Assembly: GCA_003427395.1 (NCBI GenBank)
Contig: BFEA01000152.1
Location: 442,538 to 468,267, forward strand
Length of the DNA stretch: 25,730 nt
Direction: 5' to 3'
Source of the DNA: Chara braunii
Taxonomy: Eukaryota; Streptophyta; Charophyceae; Charales; Characeae
The position numbers were made by a program, and so were the translations under genes. This document shows positions 10,516 through 18,730 of the stretch, one piece after another. The notes below the pieces were generated by a model. The model did not search any database, had not been told where the DNA came from, and saw only the letters and a program-made list of their open reading frames with translations. Position 1 is the stretch's first letter, and every line of letters begins with the position of its first letter.

Positions 10516-10916
10516 GGCGGAATCCGTGATCTGCTCTAGTATTGTTTCCTCAGATGATTGTAACACTGATGTATCCAGTCGTTTTCAAGGCCAAATCCAT
10601 GTTTTCGTTTTTTTTTTCTTGTTTTCATTTTCTGGACTTGCGGCCGTGAAAACTCAGAAAACAAGAAAAAAAAACAAAGTTGTGGGCGTGATTGCAGTTG
10701 TATACATTCTCGGAAGTGTAAGTGTGAGTGTGCCCTCAGTGAGCGCATCTCAGCCCCGTGGCCAGGTTGTCAGATTTCAGAAACTCAAAAAAAAAAAAAA
10801 ACGGACAAACATGGATTCGCCCGTGAAAATGGCAAGATACATTCCCGTAAGTGCCAGTGTGATCAGGGTTACAATCCTCTGAGAAAACACAGCTCGAGCA
10901 CATCACGGATTCAGAT
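10516..10916. repeat. Three copies of one T-tailed repeat family in opposite orientations
   Basis: A plus copy (about 10516-10617) starts GAATCCGTGAT and has CTCAGATGATTGTAAC and CCATGTTTTCGT then poly-T. A minus copy (about 10786-10916) has the same landmarks in reverse: an A-run, ACATGGATTCGCCC, GTTACAATCCTCTGAG and ATCACGGATTC. A shorter minus copy (about 10660-10745) shares ACATTCTCGGAAGTG-like strings. The short plus and minus open frames here resemble each other only because the DNA is an inverted repeat. Confidence 0.6.
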
Positions 10917-10920
10917 TGTC

Positions 10921-11157
10921 TTTTTTTTTTTTTTTTTTTTTTTGTTCTTCCCGTGAGAGTACCATAAAGAAATGGAGTGGGACCCAGGCTCGGCAAAACT
11001 CGGAGCGCAGTGAAAATCAGGGTTGGCAAAAACAGGCTCGGAGGTACTGGTGGTTTAAAGCCCGGGGTGTTGTAGAGGTTAAGGACTAGACACATGGCGA
11101 GGTTGATCTTTACTCCATAGGTACCCGTGGAATGATGATTTATGTTGGTTAACTTTT
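10921..11157. other. Poly-T tract and unassigned DNA
   Basis: A run of 22 or more T starts at 10920. The rest holds strings such as GGACCCAGGCTCGG that echo the GGGACGCTGGACCCGA family, too short to assign. No gene. Confidence 0.4.
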
Positions 11158-11345
11158 TTTTTTCTTTTTTCTAACGAGCCCCAACCTGCTGAAGAGGGTG
11201 GTATGAGCGCCCCCCTCTAGTGTGCCCTCGCTTGTTGCTCCAATCTATTGGTGGGCAGCCTCACCTGCTGGAATCGGGTCCAGCGTCCCATATAACAGAT
11301 ACATCAAAAGGTCCAAGCTAAAATCCGGATCCAGCGTCCCGTATA
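11158..11345 (-). repeat. SINE-like repeats in minus orientation with two GGGTCCAGCGTCCC ends
   Basis: A T-rich run (from 11153) leads into a stem, AGAGGG (11193-11198) with CCCTCT (11213-11218), and then TCTATTGGTGG, the same order as at 3301-3440. Two short units follow: CTGGAATCGGGTCCAGCGTCCC (about 11269-11290) and a diverged copy ending GGATCCAGCGTCCC (about 11328-11341). The core recurs at 12530-12552 and, reversed, at 13208-13230 and 24699-24722. Confidence 0.5.
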
Positions 11346-12090
11346 CCATCAATCAGAGGCAGCACAACAAGGGAACAAAAAAATAGGGGAAAGTGAAGAG
11401 CCTCGCATCTAGTGTCAATCCTCTCAGTAGCTTGGCCACGGTTGCTAGGAGGGGGCTTAGGCAGGGGGCCCTGGGGACCACCAACACCTTTTGCTTCCTC
11501 TCCCCTCCTTCACCGTTTTCTCAGGCCTCCATCTGCTCCTCCAGTGTCCTTCTACAACTGAAAAGTTCCTTCATTTAAAAAAAAAAAAAACAGGCCGGGG
11601 CCATCTCCCGGCTTCATCCTGCTCTTCAACCAATAGGAGGACAAAATGAAAACAGGACCTTAGACGGGTAATACTTCCACTAGCGACATTGGGTGCGGAG
11701 GGAACAGGTCTGGGAAGTCCCCTGCCGATCTCAGGGGATGCTTGGATTTATCTCTGTCCGTCACCCCCCTCTGTCCCCTCCCAGCCCGTCCTGATAAAAC
11801 TTCATTCTTGATCCGTCCTCATCTATCATATGTGTGCAAGCCCCCGATTCGAACAAGCCCAACTTTTCAAGTAACGATTAGGGGGCATGTGTATGTGAGT
11901 GGGATATGCGCAAAGCCATGACACCGATCTATGAACCATATCTCTTCCTTAACAAACTACAATGCTTGAGGTTTGTATTGTTGAAACTGATTTTCCTCCC
12001 TTCTCACTCTTTGTGTGAATCAATGATATCACAAGCTTACACTCAATATGTGGCCTGCTATAGAGTGATTTTGCCAAACACTCTCTGTCA
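11346..12090. other. No recognisable gene
   Basis: Short open frames without domains. An A-tract at 11577-11590 precedes ACAGGCCGGGGCC. Nothing else is supportable. Confidence 0.45.
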
Positions 12091-12122
12091 TGGGTATAGG
12101 CGTGAATGGGTATAGGCGTGAA
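12091..12122. repeat. Perfect 16-bp tandem repeat
   Basis: TGGGTATAGGCGTGAA occurs twice, back to back. TAGAGTGATTTTGC also occurs on both sides (near 12061 and 12135), so a somewhat longer segment was duplicated. Confidence 0.85.
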
Positions 12123-12498
12123 AATCGCTATGTTTAGAGTGATTTTGCTTGGGTGACCCGCATAGAGGAGGAAACATAGAAGCACATGGAACGACTTTGG
12201 CTTGCCGCCTAGTATTCCAAATTTCGTTGAACACATGAACGCACCATGGCTGATCTCCACGATCCCAAGACTACACTAGACATAAAGCACAGGTGCCAAG
12301 AACGCTTAAATATTTGGCGAGGCAGGAATTTTCCTTCAGTTGGAAACAATTTTTTGTTTATGACCTTGCAATTTATTGATCTTGCCCTCGTCTTTCTCTC
12401 TCCTCTCCCTCTAACACTTCTGTACCGAGTCTATACACAAAGATTCCACTCCCGACCTGGAAGTCTGACCCCAATCTTTCCTGAAATTCTTGGCACAC

Positions 12499-12583
12499 CT
12501 TTTTTTTTTTTTTTTTTTTTTTTTTCATGCTGGAAATCGGGTCCAGCGTCCCTGTAAGTACATTTAAAAAAAAAAAAAAAACA
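12499..12583 (-). repeat. T-tracted copy of the GGGACGCTGGACCCGA family
   Basis: About 26 T precede CATGCTGGAAATCGGGTCCA, then GCGTCCC, and a 15-A run follows at about 12568-12582. Read on the minus strand, the family core ends in an A-tail, as expected of a retroposed sequence. Confidence 0.5.
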
Positions 12584-13085
12584 TTTAAAATGCAATTATA
12601 CAGTTTGATGTGAACCATGTCAGGTATGAGAACAACCCCTTTCTTAGCATTGTCCTGAGCCAACACTCCACTCCGATTGGAAAGCAGCTTCGGGCCTCAG
12701 GTTAGCCCGTCACTGTAGTCACAGTGTCTCGAACTGTAGCGAACCTGCCAGGGGACCGTAAACATCTGATTTCGAAATTGTGAAAGTGTGCGCCAACACC
12801 AACCAAGTACTTCAAGAACGAAGGCCAGGCAGGGAGCAATTGTCTAACTTAAATTGTCCTAGACTTAGAATTATCAGCACAGGATTTCTCCACCCGGTTT
12901 TGATGCAAAAGCATAGAAAAAAGGGCAAATTTGGGACTGAAAATCATTGCATCATGTACAAGAACCCAAAAATGAGCAGAACACACTCTGCGTCAGCTAC
13001 AAAGTTTGATTTGATTGAGCCCACTTCTGTTTTCCCGTTACTTCGTCAGCTACAAAGTCTCTATTTACGTGTGTCATCCCTAAGC
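12584..13085. other. No recognisable gene
   Basis: The longest plus-strand open frame (12780-13106) has no domain and runs into adapter sequence, so it is not a gene. TCAGCTACAAAGT occurs twice (near 12993 and 13047). Confidence 0.45.
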
Positions 13086-13123
13086 CTGTCTCTTATACAC
13101 ATCTAGATGTGTATAAGAGACAG
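13086..13123. other. Nextera mosaic-end junction: library artefact
   Basis: CTGTCTCTTATACACATCT (13086-13104) is followed directly by its reverse complement AGATGTGTATAAGAGACAG (13105-13123). This 38-bp unit is the circularisation junction adapter of Nextera mate-pair libraries. It is not host sequence. DNA on the two sides may come from loci several kilobases apart or in another orientation. Confidence 0.95.
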
Positions 13124-13207
13124 GCAAAGATGGGTGCCCTGCTGGGCCAGAGTTAGGAAGGAGGTTTTGGGTGAGAATCAAGCTGGGTTCCTAGGGTGTA
13201 ATTGTGA

Positions 13208-13252
13208 TGGGACGCTGGGCCTGATTGCCAGCGGATGTTGCTCCCTGCCAAT
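13208..13252 (+). repeat. GGGACGCTGG family core, plus orientation
   Basis: GGGACGCTGGGCCTGATTGC followed by CAGC matches, in reverse, the cores at 11269-11290 and 12530-12552. The following bases include AATAAA. No A-tail directly follows, so this copy is truncated or diverged. Confidence 0.45.
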
Positions 13253-13468
13253 AAAATGGGGGCAGACCTGAAACCCGCGGGTCTCACTTGAGCGGCAAGC
13301 TCCCCCAAAATTTGAGTTTCAACTAAAGAAAGCAAAAAAAAAAGCACACCAAAAATGAGGGCAAAATGACCCTTTGAAATGTGTGTATCCTTTTCAAGGG
13401 GTGAAAATAAAATTTCAGTTCCAGCCCTATCGAAGCAAGCTGGTCATGCAGAAATGGCTGGACCCGAG

Positions 13469-13865
13469 GCCTCGCTCCACCACTCTCAATTTTGAGTTTT
13501 TTTTGGCGCTGCTCCACCAGTTCGCGCTTGTGAACAGTTGAAATCAGTTTGAGGGCTGTCAGAAAGATTCCTTCAGGAAGACTCGCAATTTTCAGGCTGC
13601 AGACTCTCGGAAATCAAGAGATCTCTCTTGCACCCTCAGTTTTCGAGAGTCTGCGGCGCGTCGGGATTCAGGTGTCAATTTGGTTACCGATTGTGATGCG
13701 AGTAAAGGAGGCAGAGAGCGAAAGAAAAGAAAAGGAGGGCTTCTTAAGTGTGGGGCAACCTAGAGTAGGTGGAGCGAGGACTCCAAAAACCACGTTTTCG
13801 AGAGTCTGACCACTCTCTATGTATCTCTTGATTTTCCTATGGAATCAAGAGTGGTGGAGCGAGGC
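13469..13865. repeat. 18-bp perfect inverted repeat, 361-bp spacer
   Basis: GCCTCGCTCCACCACTCT (13469-13486) is the exact reverse complement of 13848-13865. A further partial copy, GGTGGAGCGAGGACTCC, lies at about 13769-13785, and GCCTTGCTCCACCAC at 3783. The spacer codes for nothing recognisable. It may be the ends of a small MITE-like element or two copies of a short dispersed repeat. No target duplication was found. Confidence 0.6.
13599..13654. repeat. 11-bp perfect inverted repeat
   Basis: GCAGACTCTCG (13599-13609) pairs with CGAGAGTCTGC (13644-13654) around 34 bases that include AAGAGATCTCTCTT. TTTTCGAGAGTCTG recurs near 13795-13808. Confidence 0.6.
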
Positions 13866-14040
13866 TCCGAGTAAAGGCCAACTACTCCTCGTCAAGAGTC
13901 TAAAACCTGTCAGACTTGTGGGGCCAAAATCACACTTATCCATATTATGTTCTTCAGCCCACCAATCTGTGTAATCCTTTTCTTTTTGTTTTCCGAGAGA
14001 CAAAAAAAAGAATTCAGACAACTGGAACGCCCCCTGTATA

Positions 14041-14085
14041 GTAGTGGTAGGTAGGTAGTGAGAGGTGAATTCGAGAGAAGAATAT
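14041..14085 (+). repeat. GTAGTGGTAGGTAGGT dispersed repeat, copy
   Basis: It shares GTAGTGGTAGGTAGGTAGTG and then GAGAGAAGAATAT with the copy at 25650-25693, and the first part with 3027-3046 and 3138-3157. Likely the conserved end of a retroposed family. Confidence 0.6.
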
Positions 14086-14244
14086 CTGTCCTGACGAATC
14101 CTCTCTCTTTTCCTTTTTGTGAAACTCAAAACTCGGATTTGGAGCAGCCTGCTGTTCCATTGTGAGTGTTGATTTCCTAGAGATGGGTAAGGCCGGAAGA
14201 TCACTACTTGTACATGTTGGATCCAGGGCATTTTAAGCCAAGTG

Positions 14245-14250
<6 letters not shown>

Positions 14251-14307
<57 letters not shown>

Positions 14308-14346
14308 ACCAAGTGGCAACTCTCTCTCTCTCTCTCTCTCTCTCTC
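14251..14346. repeat. (TC)n microsatellite interrupted by CCAAGTGGCAAC
   Basis: (CT)n runs 14251-14306, then AACCAAGTGGCAAC, then (TC)n to the gap at 14346. CCAAGTGCCAAAT also precedes the first run, so the unit may be CCAAGTG-CAA plus (TC)n repeated in tandem. Confidence 0.9.
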
Positions 14347-15166
14347 NNNNNNNNNNNNNNNNNNNNNNNNNNNNNNNNNNNNNNNNNNNNNNNNNNNNNN
14401 NNNNNNNNNNNNNNNNNNNNNNNNNNNNNNNNNNNNNNNNNNNNNNNNNNNNNNNNNNNNNNNNNNNNNNNNNNNNNNNNNNNNNNNNNNNNNNNNNNNN
14501 NNNNNNNNNNNNNNNNNNNNNNNNNNNNNNNNNNNNNNNNNNNNNNNNNNNNNNNNNNNNNNNNNNNNNNNNNNNNNNNNNNNNNNNNNNNNNNNNNNNN
14601 NNNNNNNNNNNNNNNNNNNNNNNNNNNNNNNNNNNNNNNNNNNNNNNNNNNNNNNNNNNNNNNNNNNNNNNNNNNNNNNNNNNNNNNNNNNNNNNNNNNN
14701 NNNNNNNNNNNNNNNNNNNNNNNNNNNNNNNNNNNNNNNNNNNNNNNNNNNNNNNNNNNNNNNNNNNNNNNNNNNNNNNNNNNNNNNNNNNNNNNNNNNN
14801 NNNNNNNNNNNNNNNNNNNNNNNNNNNNNNNNNNNNNNNNNNNNNNNNNNNNNNNNNNNNNNNNNNNNNNNNNNNNNNNNNNNNNNNNNNNNNNNNNNNN
14901 NNNNNNNNNNNNNNNNNNNNNNNNNNNNNNNNNNNNNNNNNNNNNNNNNNNNNNNNNNNNNNNNNNNNNNNNNNNNNNNNNNNNNNNNNNNNNNNNNNNN
15001 NNNNNNNNNNNNNNNNNNNNNNNNNNNNNNNNNNNNNNNNNNNNNNNNNNNNNNNNNNNNNNNNNNNNNNNNNNNNNNNNNNNNNNNNNNNNNNNNNNNN
15101 NNNNNNNNNNNNNNNNNNNNNNNNNNNNNNNNNNNNNNNNNNNNNNNNNNNNNNNNNNNNNNNNNN
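14347..15166. other. Assembly gap, 820 N
   Basis: Unsequenced. It is bounded by (TC)n on the left and (CA)n on the right, so the assembly probably failed in a compound microsatellite. Open frames drawn through it are meaningless. Confidence 0.99.

Positions 15167-15214
<48 letters not shown>
15167..15214. repeat. (CA)n microsatellite
   Basis: At least 24 CA units abut the gap. The true length is unknown. Confidence 0.95.
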
Positions 15215-15218
<4 letters not shown>

Positions 15219-15430
15219 CAGTTTTATGTCTGCTTGTTTCCCCTCTTGCTGTCTGTTCTTCCTCTAATTTTGTCTGAGTATTTTTTTTACCCAACTGAGC
15301 ACTCTTAAGTAGTGCCAAACAGTCGGTGGTTCCTCGTTTGGAGTGCCTACTGCACTCTTACGAGGGCCGCTCAGTTCAGGATGTCTGTGTTGCCTGTAGG
15401 TGATGACGGATGGTCGTCGGAGTGACTCCC
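15215..15430. other. No recognisable gene
   Basis: Spacer between the (CA)n tract and a tRNA-like segment. ATCAGTTTTAT just after (CA)n recurs at 22507-22517 beyond the retroelement. This may be chance. Confidence 0.35.
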
Positions 15431-15474
15431 TGGCTCAGTGGGTGGTGGGAATCAACAGTTTGCAGGGTTCAATC
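15431..15474 (+). promoter_or_regulatory. Possible pol III A and B boxes (tRNA-derived SINE head)
   Basis: TGGCTCAGTGG (15431-15441) fits the A-box consensus and GGTTCAATC (15466-15474) fits the start of a B box. They are 35 bases apart start to start, shorter than in an intact tRNA. No acceptor stem was found, so it is not a tRNA gene. A SINE head interrupted about 80 bases downstream by the Penelope-like insertion is plausible. Confidence 0.35.
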
Positions 15475-15554
15475 GTGATGTGAGTAGGTCATGCGCTGCT
15501 TTTCTCCGTGTTGGATGTGTGGAGTGCCTCGTCTGCGCACCACCGCCGCCTTGC

Positions 15555-15565
15555 TGCCTGTTCCG
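15555..15565. repeat. Left target-site duplication
   Basis: TGCCTGTTCCG is identical to 22132-22142, directly outside the right end of the element. The first two bases may belong to the element's own end, so the duplication is 9-11 bp. Confidence 0.7.
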
Positions 15566-15566
15566 A

Positions 15567-15701
15567 ATGATGAAGGAACTAAGGGTAATAGGATACCCGA
15601 AAGAGTTGTTCGAAGCAGGGATAAAAAGAGCAGCAAAAAGGGAAGCCACCCCCTTTTGGGATGAGATGACTAAGAAATTGTTGAAATGGTATGAAGATTG
15701 A
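15567..15701 (+). pseudogene. C-terminal ORF2 fragment in pseudo-LTR 1
   Basis: 44 codons from MMKELRVIGYPKELF to KKLLKWYED and stop. They match the end of ORF2 at 21458-21592 except at two adjacent residues (IKRAAK here, IKKTAK there). This is the tail of the RT thumb or C-terminal region and cannot function alone. It shows that the pseudo-LTR is the 3' end of the element and not a true LTR. Confidence 0.85.
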
Positions 15702-16205
15702 AAGGGAGGGAGGGAGGGCCAAACGGGGTGAGAGAGGTCTCACAGCTTTGTGGGCCATGAGAGAGGTCTCACAGCTTGGTGTGCCATGAGAGCGAAAAGG
15801 AAAAAGGACGGCTTTTCGGGCTTGAGGACGGGAACTGGGAAAGAACCACTGGCCGAAGTATGGATAGGGCCGATATTATTATTTGTCTTTATTTTTATTT
15901 TTATTTATTTTAAATTTGGAAAAAAGTATAGTAAATAGTTTGCTGTATTGTCTTTTCTGAATTGCGCCGCTAGCTTTGTCCGTTGGATTAAAAACTTTTT
16001 TCGGCGCCGCCTGGGGCAAGTCGCGTTAGTGACTTACCGTTGGGGGGAATTTTTTTTTTCAGTAGGAGCGACAGGGCTTTCACCCGCATTGGTAGATATA
16101 TTCGATGGACCGGGAGTACTACTCCTCTTGACCTGAGCAGCAGGACAGAAGGGTTAAGTGTCGGTGATTGTTGTTCCCGGCGAGATGGGTGTTCTATTGC
16201 TGTGA

Positions 16206-16242
16206 CATGTAAAGTCCTACGGACACCTTCATTGTTTACATG
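16206..16242 (+). other. Terminal stem-loop of pseudo-LTR 1
   Basis: CATGTAAA (16206-16213) pairs perfectly with TTTACATG (16235-16242), and GTCC-TAC-GGAC forms an inner hairpin. An identical structure ends pseudo-LTR 2. It could be the RNA 3'-end structure recognised by the RT. I could not fit it to a hammerhead core. Confidence 0.6.
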
Positions 16243-17323
16243 GCATGAGAGTTGTTCGATCGACCTTGCAGTCGAGCTTGGGGAACGATCGAGCAGCGCC
16301 GCTTGGCACCATCGCCAACGTGCTTTCCACTGTTTTGGGTTTCTCTTTCTCTTCTTTGTTTTTCGTTCGTCTTTTTTCTTCCTTTTTCTTCTTTCTTTTC
16401 TCTTTCGTATTGAGCCCGAAGATACATCGGACAATGGTTCTTTATCCTGTTACCTCTCTTGCTTTGATACCTTTCCTTCCTTCTCTCACATGGTGCGGAC
16501 ATCGCTCGGGTCGCGCTAAGACGTAATGACGTTCGAGTGCCTGGGGCTGGGCTCACGTGGTGGGCGCGACATGCCGTAGTGCTGATACGTGGATAGAGTC
16601 ATCGTAAGAAGACTCACACGACGCTGACATCGCTCAGTAACAAGGAGGCGATCGGTTGATAGGGCTGGCATCACGTGAAGGGCGGTGCATCGGACTGTGC
16701 CGCAGTGAGCTGATGTTGCGAACTTGATCGGAGGATGGATCGCACTCGTGAAATAGGTTGGCCTGGCCTTGACACGTCAGACTGCGCCGGTGAGGTTGGT
16801 ACTGATGGATGGCCGGATCGTTATTGGAGGGTTGATCGGTGAACCACGTATGCGGCGTAGTAAAGATCTCGGTGTTGGTATAATACACCTGAGAGGCCGC
16901 GTGAGTAAACCTCGTGCCGGCAAAAAAAGGGGGGTGCTGGTGAATTTTTGCGTGATCAGGAGTATGTAACTAACTTGGGATTTGGGATGTACTTCGACTG
17001 CTGGCTTACGGGAAACGAATCACTCACCGCAATGATTAGGGGCGCGTCGTTATGGGATACTCACATCAGTAGTAAACTGGACGATCGGTTGAATCCGACA
17101 CAATTGGCAGTCCGTGGGGTCGCGTTGTTTGGGATTAAACCAGGATCTTAACGTAGTAGAGAAAAGGGGATTAATCGTGGATAGATTTGGGTGATCGAAT
17201 TGTAAGGGAATTTGGTTGTTACCTTGTGACGGACCCTCGTGACGTGACGTGTGGAGGGGGACGAAGGTTTATTAGGGCATTTGAGTTTTGGATTGACCTT
17301 GGGAACGCTGCGAGGGAGCACGT
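16243..17323 (+). other. 5' leader of the full-length retroelement copy
   Basis: The two pseudo-LTRs stop matching at 16242, so the full copy starts at 16243. This 1.08-kb stretch has only short, overlapping open frames with no domains. It begins with an inverted pair GTTCGATCGA/GAACGATCGA-like (16254-16290) and has a T-rich segment (16340-16410). It is taken as an untranslated leader, possibly with a promoter. Confidence 0.5.
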
Positions 17324-18730
17324 ATGCGAGCCCAAAACCGGGGGCGAGGAGGGGGGAGGTGGTCCAATTGCGGCAGGTATTGGATGGAGAACACTATTCC
17401 TCCTCCTGCTCCGCAAGTGGCTCACCCCCCTGGTGCCCAGTATCAACCTCCGATGGCGCACTGCCCGGCTCCAGGTAGCTTTTACCATCCGTCGTATCCC
17501 CCGCTAGCACACCCGTATGGAGCTCAGCCAGTGCAACTTGGTTGCGTTCCTCCTCCTCCCTCGGCTCCTTGGGGACTGACAGGGCAGGGGGGAACATTTA
17601 CAGGTGGTAATGATTATTATAACCAAGGATTTGGTCGTGGCAATGAGAATAATTACCAGCAGTCGCGCGCATTCTTTACCAGGGAGCAGGCGAATTTTAT
17701 GGAGAAACTGAACTGAAGGATGTAGTTGACGAAGCCAGGAAAAAGGACCTGGAGGAGATAGCCATGTTGAAGGCCATCAGAGAGGAGAGTGAAAAAAAGA
17801 AAGAAAAGGGTAAGAATGAGAAGGAGGCTAGGAAAAAGAAGAATGGTTGCGATAAAGGGAAAGGGAAAATTGTGGAGGATGGGAGAGAAGATGAGATGAA
17901 AAAATGGGTCGCTGAGAATTTCGGGAATTTATTAAGAATCTTGGCAGAAAAATTGGATGTTGTCGAAAAGAAATCCGAGACTACAGAGAGTGAGAGAGAG
18001 GAGTTGAAGTTGTTGAGGGTTGAAAAAGAGCTGAGAGAATTACGGGAGAATTCAAGTGCAGAGAAACGTAAACGGGAACCGGCTTCACCAGTGCGTCCAC
18101 GGACGAACAAGACCAGATCACGATCCAATATGCTGAAAAAAGGCAGCAAAGGGAAGAAGCCAGTCGAAGTGTCCTCTGACGACAGTGGGAAAAAGAGAGA
18201 TGCTGTAGTACAGAACCTGGGAGGGAAAATGGAAGACATGGCCGAAAATTTGAAGGAAGTAGCACAGTTGAAAGACCTTCTGCTGGAGATTTTGACTGCA
18301 AAAGGGAAAGAAGCTAGCTGCAGCAATAGTGAAGGTAATCAAGACGGAGGAAAAAGAATAGATGCGCTGGATGAAGGAGGCGAGGGGAAGAAGGTGACGA
18401 CCAAGGGGGATGAGGGCACGACGAAAGGAACAAGAAAGGAGGAATGTACGCTTGGCCTATACTTTAAAGATAGGGTCGTGTACTATGATGCCATGCACTA
18501 CACAGAGATCCAGGAGATGTGCAAGAAGAGGGGTTGCTTACAGAAGGAAGGAAGCTGGGGTATGGGAGTTAGCAAGATTGGACTTCGAGGTGCTTTTGAA
18601 GATGGAAAAGCCTACAGAGAAAGAAGCGGATACTGACTCCAAGACCAGTGACGAAGAAGCTTCAAAAGAAAGTTCGAGTTCCGAATCGGAAAAGAGCCGA
18701 GACGAAGAAGATGATATTGCAGGAAACTAG
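17324..18730 (+). pseudogene. ORF1: proline-rich, coiled-coil protein with SAP-like C-terminal segment, frameshifted
   Basis: Probably a nucleic-acid-binding partner of the ORF2 protein. From ATG 17324 the product has an Arg/Gly-rich start, then NCGRYW, which may be a decayed CCHC zinc knuckle (weak). A Pro/Tyr/Gly-rich region follows (to about codon 90). The frame stops at 17714-17716 because AACTG is doubled (17706-17715). Ignoring one copy, the next frame is open through a Lys/Glu-rich stretch predicted as coiled coil (17764-18300) with basic patches (KRKREPASPVRP, KNTRSRS-like). A second frame change near 18530-18540 moves to a frame reading KRGVAYRRKEAGVWELARLD, which with the preceding YTEIQEMCKKRG resembles a SAP helix-turn-helix. 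The tail is Ser/Glu-rich and acidic, ending at TAG 18728-18730. It overlaps the ORF2 open frame by 16 bases. The link to ORF2 is by position. I recognise no close family. Confidence 0.65.

Larger units (their letters stand above)
15566..16242 (+). repeat. Pseudo-LTR 1 (upstream partial copy)
   Basis: Identical in length to 21457-22133 (constant offset 5891) with 21 mismatches by eye, about 97% identity, and no gaps. It contains the last 44 codons of ORF2 and the 3' UTR. Within it a 29-bp unit with TGAGAGAGGTCTCACAGCTT is doubled (15729-15757, 15758-15786). It ends in a stem-loop, CATGTAAA (16206-16213) with TTTACATG (16235-16242). It could supply the promoter for the downstream full copy, but no TATA box is evident. 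Confidence 0.9.

Noticed and set aside
13845-15318. Long open frames on both strands (335-456 codons)
   Set aside because: They run through 820 N and through (TC)n and (CA)n tracts. There is no sequence evidence for most of their length.
15431-15500. tRNA gene
   Set aside because: A/B-box-like strings are present, but no acceptor stem or full cloverleaf can be drawn.
15566-16242. Hammerhead ribozyme inside the pseudo-LTR
   Set aside because: I looked for CTGANGA and GAAA separated by a stem on both strands, including the terminal stem-loop, and found none. This agrees with reports that N-terminal EN+ PLEs lack them.
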